NCBI RefSeq assembly: GCF_024055895.1
Contig: NZ_JAMXLE010000004.1
Coordinates: 242,464 to 306,463, forward strand
Length of the DNA stretch: 64,000 nt
DNA from: Rhizobium sp. L1K21
Lineage (GTDB): Bacteria; Pseudomonadota; Alphaproteobacteria; Rhizobiales; Rhizobiaceae
Direction: 5' to 3'
The translations under genes were made by a program, and so were the position numbers. Each line of letters opens with the position of its first letter. Within the stretch, counting starts at the first letter, position 1. Positions 44,059 through 51,239 of this stretch are shown piece after piece. The notes below the pieces were generated by a model, which saw only the letters and a program-made list of their open reading frames with translations, ran no database searches and had not been told where the DNA came from.

Positions 44059-44235
44059 ATGATGAGGCTTTTGAAAAAGCTCTGGGCGGAGAAATCCGGT
44101 GCAACCGCCGTGGAATACGGATTGATCGCGGTGTTGATCGGTGCCAGTCTGATCTCCGGCGTAAGTTTGTTTGGGAACAATCTTAACGCCACATTCTCCT
44201 ATATCGGGAACACGGTTACCACCGGCAAGCCCTGA
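44059..44235 (+). CDS. Orphan Flp/Fap-type type IVb pilin
   Basis: This encodes 58 residues, or 57 if the second ATG (44062) is used, with AGGGGA about five bases ahead. The protein runs MMRLLKKLWAEKSG, then ATAVEYGLIAVLIGASLISG, then a short tail ending VTTGKP. That is the class III leader and cleavage context of Flp pilins: prepilin peptidase (TadV/CpaA) cuts between Gly and Ala, and the Glu-Tyr pair lies at mature positions 5-6. It is too short to be called by many gene finders. No tad or cpa assembly genes are in the window, so the machinery must be elsewhere or the gene is a stranded copy. Confidence 0.9.
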   Translation: MMRLLKKLWAEKSGATAVEYGLIAVLIGASLISGVSLFGNNLNATFSYIGNTVTTGKP

Positions 44236-44246
44236 GTCCAACAGAC

Positions 44247-45113
44247 TTACGACTTCCTGACCGCCTTTATCGCCTCTTCGAGGCTGACATTGGCGCTGCC
44301 GGGGCGCAGCGGCTTTTGCTGGCTCTCGTGCGGTGCCCAGCCGGATATGTAAACAATGGAAAAGGTGGCTCTGATGCGGCCATCCGGATCGGAAAAGCGT
44401 TCGGCGTAGATTTCGGCTGCGCGCATGAAGAAGCGTTTCGAAACAGGTTTGCGCGAACGGCTGACGAGCGGATTTGACATGCCCATGTTGCGCAGGTCGC
44501 GCATCAACGGAAACAGGGAATCGTAGCGAACCGTGTAGGTTTCGCTGTCGACAACAGGCAGGGCAAAACCGGCTCTCTGGAGCAGACCACCGAAATCGCG
44601 GATATCGGCAAAAGGAATGACGCGGGCGCTTGCACCGCCATAAAGCTCATCTTCTGCCGCAAGCAGCACTTCACGCAGTTCGGCAAGTGTGCCGGTGGCA
44701 GGGATGGCTGCCATGAACAAGCCGTCAGGCTTGAGCGCCCGAAGCGCCTGAATGAAGAGGCCGGGTGTATCATTCGTCAGGTGCGCGGCCAGTGGTGAAA
44801 CGATGAGATTGACCGACTGCGGCTCCAGCGGCACATGTTCCAGCGAGGCGGTGACATCGGGTGCTGTCCCCAAAGCAGGGCTTTCAACACGCTTGATTGT
44901 ACCGACCTTGCCGGTTTGAACCAGCTTTTCAGCGGTGATGCCGGTAAACCCATGCAGTTCGACGGCCTCGGGAAATTTGCGTTCGATGGCGGTGAGGCGC
45001 TCGGCAAGTTCTTCGGCAACAAGGTTGAGAAGAAAGGCCGCACCATCATCGCCGGCCGTCATGGCGCGCTTTCGGTTGGCGGCAATCTGTTCTTCATCGA
45101 ATGTGTTTTGCAT
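44247..45113 (-). CDS. SAM-dependent methyltransferase, NDUFAF5/BioC-like
   Basis: This encodes 288 residues from ATG 45113 (MQNTFDEEQIAANRKRAMTA). The N-terminal helix region is followed by LNLVAEELAERLTAIERKFP, and the methyltransferase core has DVTASLEHVPLEPQSVNLIV, then SPLAAHLTNDTPGLFIQALR and ALKPDGLFMAAIPATGTLAE, which is the layout of the alphaproteobacterial relatives of mitochondrial NDUFAF5 (complex I assembly) and of BioC. Which role applies here is not decided by sequence. It is divergent from comF with 64 bases between starts, and converges with the pilin gene. Confidence 0.87.
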   Translation of the reverse strand: MQNTFDEEQIAANRKRAMTAGDDGAAFLLNLVAEELAERLTAIERKFPEAVELHGFTGITAEKLVQTGKVGTIKRVESPALGTAPDVTASLEHVPLEPQSVNLIVSPLAAHLTNDTPGLFIQALRALKPDGLFMAAIPATGTLAELREVLLAAEDELYGGASARVIPFADIRDFGGLLQRAGFALPVVDSETYTVRYDSLFPLMRDLRNMGMSNPLVSRSRKPVSKRFFMRAAEIYAERFSDPDGRIRATFSIVYISGWAPHESQQKPLRPGSANVSLEEAIKAVRKS

Positions 45114-45177
45114 CTGCAGTGTATGCCTTTGTGACCTGAGGCTCGCATATAGGTTTGCTTGGGTATAATGTCCATGC

Positions 45178-45954
45178 ATGGAGAAGACCCCGATCGCGAT
45201 CAATGGAGCATTGAAAGGTGTTGCGCGGCACACAGTGCGGCTCGTCTCCCATTTTCTCTTTCCTCCGGCCTGTGCCGCCTGCGGGCGTTTGAGCGCGCAG
45301 GCGAATGCGCTTTGTCCGCAGTGCTGGACGGGCGTGCGCTTTATCGAGAGACCTTATTGCGAGGTTCTCGGCACGCCGTTCTCCCATGATCTCGGTGACG
45401 GCATTCTGTCAGCGGACGCCATTGCCAATCCACCGCCGTTCGACCGCCTGCGCGCGGCTGTCGCCTATAGCGGGCCTGCGCGGTCAATTGTCCAAAATCT
45501 GAAGTATCGGGACCGTCTTGAGCTGGCGACGATGATGGCGGGGTGGATGATGCGTGCTGCGGGCGATGCGGTGAGAGACGCTGATTTCATTATTCCGGTG
45601 CCGTTGCACCGATCGCGCTTTTTCGTCCGGCAGTTCAATCAGTCTGCTGAACTGGCGCGCGCATTGAGCCAATTGTCGGGAACACCGATGGCTGTGCACG
45701 AGTTGATCCGCAAACGCCGGACGTCACAACAAGTGGGGCTGGGCTTGCGCCAGCGCGAGGAGAATGTGCGCGGTGCCTTTGCACTGAGCGATGAAGGGCG
45801 GATGCGGTTTGCCGGCAAGAAGCTTGTGCTGGTCGATGATGTTTATACGACAGGCGCCACCGTTTCGGCCTGCACAAGGGCTTTACGAAGGGCCAAGCCG
45901 CAGGATATTAGCGTTGTGACCTTTGCAATGGCGCTGCCCGAAACCATATCATAA
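45178..45954 (+). CDS. comF: ComF-family phosphoribosyltransferase-like protein
   Basis: This encodes 258 residues. An N-terminal zinc-finger-like region has CAACG and CPQC pairs (about residues 30-55), and the C-terminal half is a phosphoribosyltransferase fold with the PRPP loop KLVLVDDVYTTGATVSACTR at about residue 219, preceded by RRTSQQVGLGLRQREENVRG. ComF in transformable species helps DNA uptake, but relatives are widespread in organisms not known to be competent, and the reaction is not known. The methyltransferase gene is divergent next to it, a common arrangement in rhizobia. The 3' neighbour is grxC after 55 bases. Confidence 0.9.
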   Translation: MEKTPIAINGALKGVARHTVRLVSHFLFPPACAACGRLSAQANALCPQCWTGVRFIERPYCEVLGTPFSHDLGDGILSADAIANPPPFDRLRAAVAYSGPARSIVQNLKYRDRLELATMMAGWMMRAAGDAVRDADFIIPVPLHRSRFFVRQFNQSAELARALSQLSGTPMAVHELIRKRRTSQQVGLGLRQREENVRGAFALSDEGRMRFAGKKLVLVDDVYTTGATVSACTRALRRAKPQDISVVTFAMALPETIS

Positions 45955-46009
45955 TCAAGTGTGATCAACGGTTCCGGTCGTGATAGCCGGGCAATTTCTG
46001 GAGAATCCT

Positions 46010-46261
46010 ATGGCCGATGTCGTTATTTATACGCGCCAGATGTGTGGCTTCTGTTCGTCAGCGAAACGCTTGCTGGACCAGAAGGGCGTAAATTATGTCG
46101 AACATGACGCGAGTTTTGATCCTGCGCTTCGGAATGAAATGATGCAGCGCTCGGGCCGCAACACGTTCCCGCAGATTTTTATCGGCGATAAACATATCGG
46201 CGGTTGCGACGACCTGCATGCACTTGATGCTGCAGGCGGTCTTGATCCACTTCTGGCATAA
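46010..46261 (+). CDS. grxC: Glutaredoxin 3 (GrxC-type)
   Basis: This encodes 83 residues. The fold is complete: VVIYTRQMCGFCSSAKRLLD at the start, then NTFPQIFIGDKHIGGCDDL with the cis-Pro and the GGCDD glutathione-binding motif. The active site is CGFC rather than the common CPYC; both cysteines are present, so a dithiol mechanism is still possible. The ATG at 46010 has GGAGA upstream. It starts a close run with the nitrilase-family, DUF1178 and DUF3291 genes. Confidence 0.93.
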   Translation: MADVVIYTRQMCGFCSSAKRLLDQKGVNYVEHDASFDPALRNEMMQRSGRNTFPQIFIGDKHIGGCDDLHALDAAGGLDPLLA

Positions 46262-46283
46262 TCTTGAAAGACGGGCTCTGCAT

Positions 46284-47126
46284 ATGAAAGTTGCTGCAAT
46301 TCAGATGTGCTCCGGGGTTGATCCGGCAGTCAACGTGAAAACGCTGGAGCGGATGGTTGGCGAGGCGGTGAAACGCGGCGCGACCTATGTGCAGACGCCT
46401 GAAATGACCGGCGCGGTGCAACGTAGCAAACCCGGCTTGATGAGCGTTTTGAAAAACGAGAACGAAGACCTGATTGTTTCGGCTGCGGCAGCGCTTTCCG
46501 CACACCATGAGGTGTATCTTCATATCGGTTCGACAGCCATTCTTCTCGATGATGGCAAGATTGCCAACCGAGCGTTTCTGTTCGGCCCGGATGGAAAAAT
46601 CATTACGCGTTACGACAAGATCCATATGTTCGATGTCGATCTGGACAATGGCGAAAGCTGGCGTGAGAGTTCGACCTACCGCCCCGGTGAAGCGGCTGTC
46701 GTGGCTGATCTGCCATTCGGCAAACTCGGTTTTGCCATCTGCTATGACGTCCGGTTTCCGCACCTGTTCCGCCAGGAGGCGCAAGCGGGTGCGCAGATAT
46801 TGACCGTACCTGCGGCCTTTACGAAGCAAACCGGCGAAGCGCATTGGGAGGTTCTTCTGAGGGCGCGCGCTATCGAAAACGGTACATATCTGATTGCCGC
46901 TGCACAGGCCGGCCTTCACGAAGACGGGCGTGAGACATTCGGCCATTCCATGGTCATCGATCCCTGGGGCCGGATTGTTGCCGCCGCCAACGGTGAGGGC
47001 GAAGCCATTGTGGTTGCCGATATTGATCTTGAGACCGTGGCGAGTGCGCGCGAGAAGATACCCAATCTGAAAAACGGCAGGGCGTTCGAAGTCAGCATGG
47101 TCACGGCTGGAGGTTCAGCCAATTGA
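46284..47126 (+). CDS. Nitrilase-superfamily amidohydrolase (Nit2-like)
   Basis: This encodes 280 residues. The catalytic triad is Glu40 (YVQTPEMTG), Lys112 (ITRYDKIHMFD) and Cys153 (GFAICYDVRFP), all in the expected spacing. The family covers omega-amidases and the Nit branch that clears deaminated glutathione; the latter would fit its place between grxC and small uncharacterised genes. GYDPWG-type C-terminal features include HSMVIDPWGRIVAAANGEGE. It starts 22 bases after grxC, and its stop overlaps the start of the DUF1178 gene. Confidence 0.9.
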   Translation: MKVAAIQMCSGVDPAVNVKTLERMVGEAVKRGATYVQTPEMTGAVQRSKPGLMSVLKNENEDLIVSAAAALSAHHEVYLHIGSTAILLDDGKIANRAFLFGPDGKIITRYDKIHMFDVDLDNGESWRESSTYRPGEAAVVADLPFGKLGFAICYDVRFPHLFRQEAQAGAQILTVPAAFTKQTGEAHWEVLLRARAIENGTYLIAAAQAGLHEDGRETFGHSMVIDPWGRIVAAANGEGEAIVVADIDLETVASAREKIPNLKNGRAFEVSMVTAGGSAN

Positions 47127-47554
47127 TCAAATATGCGTTGCGATGCATTGACGGCCACGATTTCGAGGGCTGGTTTTCCACCAGTTCGGATTTCGATACG
47201 CAGAAGCAGGCAGGTTTTGTGACATGCCCGCATTGCAGCACCTCGAATGTCGAAAAGCGCTTGATGGCCCCTTCCGTTGCCACCAGTGAGAAGAAAGTGC
47301 CGAAGACCGCCGATATGACCGCCGGTCATGTGCCGGTTGAAATGGTGGCTGCGCTCAAGCAGGCGGTCAAAGCCATTCGGGACAATTGTGAGGATGTGGG
47401 TGAACGCTTTCCCGAGGAGGCGCGCAAGATGCATTACGGTGAAACGGATGCGCGTGGCATCATGGGCAAGGCCACAGCTGAGGACGTAGGTTCCCTGCTG
47501 GAAGAAGGCATTGAAATCATGCCGCTTCCCCATCTGCCGGAAGATGCCAACTGA
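47123..47554 (+). CDS. DUF1178 family protein with a Zn-ribbon-like N-terminus
   Basis: This encodes 143 residues from a TTG at 47123 that overlaps the stop of the preceding gene (TTGA). The start MIKYALRCIDGHDFEGWF with a later TCPHC gives Cys8, Cys35 and Cys38 plus His12, a likely metal-binding ribbon, and KRLMAPSVA is the typical continuation. The middle and C-terminal part is helical and acidic (EMVAALKQAVKAIRDNCEDV). DUF1178 is common in alpha- and betaproteobacteria next to nitrilase genes, and has no known function. Its stop overlaps the DUF3291 start by one base, so three genes are coupled in a row. Confidence 0.87.
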   Translation: MIKYALRCIDGHDFEGWFSTSSDFDTQKQAGFVTCPHCSTSNVEKRLMAPSVATSEKKVPKTADMTAGHVPVEMVAALKQAVKAIRDNCEDVGERFPEEARKMHYGETDARGIMGKATAEDVGSLLEEGIEIMPLPHLPEDAN

Positions 47555-48120
47555 TGTATCTGGCGAGCTATAATTTTGGCTTGCCGCGCAAGAGTCTCGA
47601 GGACCCATCCTTTGAAGGTTTCAACCTTAGAGAACCGCTCAATTTTGAAGCCGCGGAACAAGCACTGGGGTTTGTTGCCCGCTCTAAATACGATTCAGAC
47701 GAGAGCGGTGCCTGGGGCGAGCAGGTTTTTCCCCGTTTCATAAAGGGTTCAGGTCTGGAGAGCGGGCTGTCACAGCTTTCGGTCTGGCGCGACATCGAAA
47801 CGCTGATGGCGTTCACCTATAGTGGCGTCCACGCAAACGCGCTGAAACATGGCCACCATTGGAATCGCAAGCGTGAATGGCCTGCTGTTGTCTTGTGGTG
47901 GGTTGACGAAGACCGGCTTCCGACGTGGAGCGAGGCGGTGGAACGGTTTGAATATCTGCATGACAACGGGCCGAGTGCCTTTGCCTTCGATTTCAAGGTG
48001 CCATTCGATTCCGATGGCCGTCCTGCCACCATCGACCGCTCAACTGTGAAAGCGCTCAAAGCCTATAATGCGCGTGGGCAGCGCGAAAAGCTGACTGCCG
48101 TTCTTGCCATGAAAGTCTGA
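47554..48120 (+). CDS. DUF3291 family protein
   Basis: This encodes 188 residues. The DUF3291 core is recognisable from SVWRDIETLMAFTYSGVHAN in the middle and VLWWVDEDRLPTWSEAVERF then EYLHDNGPSAFAFDFKVPFD near the C-terminus; these proteins resemble the dimeric alpha-beta barrel fold of antibiotic-biosynthesis monooxygenase-like enzymes. The N-terminal 80 residues are less conserved. Translation starts by a one-base overlap with the DUF1178 stop. It converges with ubiG across 15 bases with no terminator. Confidence 0.8.
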   Translation: MYLASYNFGLPRKSLEDPSFEGFNLREPLNFEAAEQALGFVARSKYDSDESGAWGEQVFPRFIKGSGLESGLSQLSVWRDIETLMAFTYSGVHANALKHGHHWNRKREWPAVVLWWVDEDRLPTWSEAVERFEYLHDNGPSAFAFDFKVPFDSDGRPATIDRSTVKALKAYNARGQREKLTAVLAMKV

Positions 48121-48135
48121 GACTGGCGGCTATTT

Positions 48136-48882
48136 TCAGGCAGGGCGCTCAGCCAGCAGCATGTAATTGACATCCATATCGCGCGACAGGTTCCACTGGT
48201 TTGCCATTGGATTGAAGAACACGCCGGTGCGCTCCTTGATCTGCATGCCGGAGGCAGAGAGCGGGCCTTCGATTTCTTCCGGGCGCACCAGCTTTTCATA
48301 TTGATGCGTGCCGCGGGGAAGCCAGCGCAAAACATATTCAGCGCCCACAATAGCAAGAGCCGCAGCCTTCATGGTGCGGTTGATCGTGGCGACGAACATC
48401 AGGCCGCCAGGGCGCACCATGGATGCACAGGTGGAGATGAAGAAATCCACATCAGAGACATGTTCGACGACTTCCATGTTCAGGATGATGTCGAATTGTT
48501 CGCCGGCGGCAGCAAGCTCTTCGGCGGTGACGGCACGGTAATCGACGATTGCGCCACTCTGTTCGGCATGTGTTTTGGCAATGCCGATATTGGTTTCGGA
48601 GGCGTCTGCGCCCAGAACGCTGGCGCCCATGCGCGATACCGGCTCGCTCAAAAGTCCGCCGCCGCAGCCGATGTCGAGGACGCGCAAACCTTCAAGCGCT
48701 TTCGGTGCTTTGGGATCACGGCCAAAATGGGCGCAGGCCTGGTCGCGGATATATTTCAGGCGAACCGGATTGAACTTGTGGAGGGGCTTGAATTTGCCCG
48801 TGGGGCTCCACCATTCCGCGGCCATGGCGGAAAAGCGGTCGACTTCGCTTTGATCGATCGTGGTTTTTGCCGGTTCGCTCAT
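48136..48882 (-). CDS. ubiG: Ubiquinone O-methyltransferase UbiG
   Basis: This encodes 248 residues. UbiG methylates two hydroxyl groups during ubiquinone synthesis. The start [20 protein letters not shown] leads to the diagnostic [20 protein letters not shown], then the SAM motif [20 protein letters not shown] at about residue 68, followed by [20 protein letters not shown] and [20 protein letters not shown]. The end [20 protein letters not shown] is also typical. ATG at 48882 is used; a further in-frame ATG at 48891 is possible. It is divergent from the OmpA lipoprotein gene with 179 bases between starts. Confidence 0.96.
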   Translation of the reverse strand: MSEPAKTTIDQSEVDRFSAMAAEWWSPTGKFKPLHKFNPVRLKYIRDQACAHFGRDPKAPKALEGLRVLDIGCGGGLLSEPVSRMGASVLGADASETNIGIAKTHAEQSGAIVDYRAVTAEELAAAGEQFDIILNMEVVEHVSDVDFFISTCASMVRPGGLMFVATINRTMKAAALAIVGAEYVLRWLPRGTHQYEKLVRPEEIEGPLSASGMQIKERTGVFFNPMANQWNLSRDMDVNYMLLAERPA

Positions 48883-49061
48883 CGTGATCACTCCGTCTTT
48901 TGCCTTTTGAAGTCGGACGGCACGGCCACAATGTCAAGCCCGGCCTGGTGGGCGCGATTGGAAAAAACGTGGTGGTGGCGCTAATATTGCCTTCAAATCG
49001 CCGCTTCAGCGGTTATGATCCCGCCACAATTTGCAAATTCGCATAGAGGGACACCCAGATT

Positions 49062-49730
49062 ATGATGAAGAAGATTGTTGTTGTCGGCATGTGCGCCGCT
49101 TTTCTTTCGGCTTGCACGACGACCGATCCATATACCGGCGAGCAGAAGACGTCGAACACTGCTGGCGGCGCCCTGATCGGCGCTGGTGTTGGCGCTTTGG
49201 CTGGACTTGCCATCGGCGGCGGCAACGGTGTTGAAAATCGCCGGGCAGCGCTGATCGGCGCCGGTATTGGCGCGCTCGGTGGCGGTCTGGTGGGCAACTA
49301 TATGGACCAGCAGGAAGCCGAACTGCGCGCGCAGTTGCAGGGAACCGGCATTTCAGTGACCCGCAACGGGGACAGTATTATCCTGAACATGCCATCGAAC
49401 GTTACGTTCGATGTCGACCAGGCTGCCGTCAAGTCGCAGTTCTATCCGACACTGAATTCCGTGGCGATCGTGTTGAAGAAATTCAACAAGACACTGGTTG
49501 ATATCAATGGTCACACCGATTCCACCGGTTCGCTGGCGCATAACCAGCAGCTTTCTGAACAGCGTGCGATCTCGGTTGCGTCCTACCTGATCAATCAGGG
49601 TGTCGAAGCGCGCCGTCTGTCTGCTGTTGGCTTTGGCCCGAACCAGCCGATTGCCACAAATGCGACGGAAGCCGGACGTGCAGCCAACCGCCGCGTGGAA
49701 GTTCAGATTTCTCCGCTGCGCGAGGGATAA
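49062..49730 (+). CDS. OmpA-family lipoprotein with glycine-zipper
   Basis: This encodes 222 residues. The signal peptide ends in the lipobox LSAC (Cys18), followed by a glycine-zipper region (TAGGALIGAGVGALAGLAIG, then GAGIGALGGGLVGNYMDQQE) that resembles the YmgG/OsmB-type membrane-associated segments. The C-terminal OmpA domain binds peptidoglycan: NVTFDVDQAAVKSQFYPTLN, then INGHTDSTGSLAHNQQLSEQ, then SAVGFGPNQPIATNATEAGR. It is probably the outer-membrane lipoprotein linking membrane and cell wall. A terminator follows, so it is a single-gene unit. Confidence 0.93.
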   Translation: MMKKIVVVGMCAAFLSACTTTDPYTGEQKTSNTAGGALIGAGVGALAGLAIGGGNGVENRRAALIGAGIGALGGGLVGNYMDQQEAELRAQLQGTGISVTRNGDSIILNMPSNVTFDVDQAAVKSQFYPTLNSVAIVLKKFNKTLVDINGHTDSTGSLAHNQQLSEQRAISVASYLINQGVEARRLSAVGFGPNQPIATNATEAGRAANRRVEVQISPLREG

Positions 49731-49744
49731 GCTTTCAGGTGATG

Positions 49745-49775
49745 GCGCGAGGGCGTTGCAGTCTTCGCGCTTTTT
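49745..49775 (+). terminator. Terminator of the OmpA-family lipoprotein gene
   Basis: GCGCGA (49745-49750) pairs with TCGCGC (49765-49770), extended by a G-U pair and a G-C pair, with the loop GCGTTGCAGT, followed by TTTTTC. It starts 15 bases past the stop at 49730 and lies before the space leading to lysC. Confidence 0.7.
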
Positions 49776-49881
49776 CGCTAAGAGACCGCGTAATTTGGCT
49801 CGGCCCTTTTCAATGGGGTCGAGCTTTTGATTGTTGGCATCGCGTATTGCGCCGACTGGCGCGTCTGGACCGGACTTCGAA

Positions 49882-51159
49882 ATGGCACGTATCGTCATGA
49901 AATTCGGCGGAACTTCCGTCGCAGATTTGGAACGCATCCACCGGGTGGCGCGCCATGTGAAACGGGAAGTGGATGCAGGCCATCAGGTCGCAGTCGTCGT
50001 TTCGGCCATGGCCGGCAAGACGAACGAGCTGGTGGAATGGGTTCGCACCATGCCGAAGGTGACCGGCGCAAGCTCTCCTTTTTACGATGCGCGCGAATAT
50101 GACACGATTGTTGCCTCCGGCGAGCAGGTGACATCCGGCCTTCTGGCAATCGCGCTTCAGTCCATGGGGATCGACGCGCGCTCATGGCAGGGTTGGCAAA
50201 TTCCGATCAAGACCGACAATGCCCACGGCGCAGCACGGATCATGGAAATCGACGGTACGGAAATGATCCGTCGTTTCGAGGAACTGGGCCAGGTGGCTGT
50301 GGTTGCCGGTTTCCAGGGCATTGGTCCCGACAACCGCATTGCCACGCTTGGCCGGGGCGGGTCTGACACAAGCGCTGTGGCGCTGGCGGCTGGGCTCAAG
50401 GCCGACCGCTGCGACATCTACACGGATGTGGATGGCGTTTACACGACCGACCCCCGCATTGTGCCGGAAGCGCGCCGCCTGAAGAAGATCGCGTTTGAAG
50501 AAATGCTGGAAATGGCTTCGCTGGGCGCAAAGGTATTGCAGGTGCGCTCGGTGGAACTGGCCATGGTGCACAAGGTCCGCACGTTTGTGCGCTCCTCATT
50601 TGAAGACCCCGATGCTCCGGGTATGGGCGACTTTGACAACCCGCCGGGCACTTTGATTTGTGACGAGGATGAAATCGTGGAACAGGAAGTCGTAACCGGT
50701 ATCGCCTATGCCAAGGATGAGGCACAGATTTCGCTGCGGCGGCTTTCCGACCGTCCCGGCGTTTCGGCGGCCATTTTCGGACCTCTGGCCGATGCGCATA
50801 TCAATGTTGATATGATCGTTCAGAATATTTCCGAAGACGGGTCCCACACGGACATGACCTTTACCGTGCCATCCGGCGACGCTGAAAAGGCCATTTCGGT
50901 TCTGAACGCCAACAAGGAAAAAGTGGGCTTTGATGCCATTCAAAGCGAATCGGGCCTGGTGAAGGTTTCCGTGATCGGTATCGGCATGCGAAGCCATGCG
51001 GGCGTGGCTGCGACTGCATTTAAGGCGCTTGCCGAAAAAAGCATCAACATCAAGGCGATCACCACGTCGGAAATCAAGATTTCTATTCTTATTGACGGCC
51101 CGTATGCAGAACTTGCTGTACGCACTTTGCATTCTTGCTACGGTCTCGATAAAAGCTGA
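49882..51159 (+). CDS. lysC: Aspartate kinase
   Basis: This encodes 425 residues. It phosphorylates aspartate at the head of the lysine, threonine and methionine pathway. The kinase start is IVMKFGGTSVADLERIHRVA, with the catalytic and ATP blocks IATLGRGGSDTSAVALAAGL and DRCDIYTDVDGVYTTDPRIV. Two C-terminal ACT domains (RPGVSAAIFGPLADAHINVD and the final RSHAGVAATAFKALAEKSIN) imply feedback control, probably by lysine and threonine. The length is that of the single-polypeptide type. ATG at 49882 is well placed. ptsP follows after 80 bases on the same strand. Confidence 0.96.
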   Translation: MARIVMKFGGTSVADLERIHRVARHVKREVDAGHQVAVVVSAMAGKTNELVEWVRTMPKVTGASSPFYDAREYDTIVASGEQVTSGLLAIALQSMGIDARSWQGWQIPIKTDNAHGAARIMEIDGTEMIRRFEELGQVAVVAGFQGIGPDNRIATLGRGGSDTSAVALAAGLKADRCDIYTDVDGVYTTDPRIVPEARRLKKIAFEEMLEMASLGAKVLQVRSVELAMVHKVRTFVRSSFEDPDAPGMGDFDNPPGTLICDEDEIVEQEVVTGIAYAKDEAQISLRRLSDRPGVSAAIFGPLADAHINVDMIVQNISEDGSHTDMTFTVPSGDAEKAISVLNANKEKVGFDAIQSESGLVKVSVIGIGMRSHAGVAATAFKALAEKSINIKAITTSEIKISILIDGPYAELAVRTLHSCYGLDKS

Positions 51160-51239
51160 TTTGAGAGTTTGATCTTTGTCTTGGCCGTTGATGACGGCGG
51201 GCGAGATCGGCGGTTGATAAATTCGGGGAGCGGTAGCGC

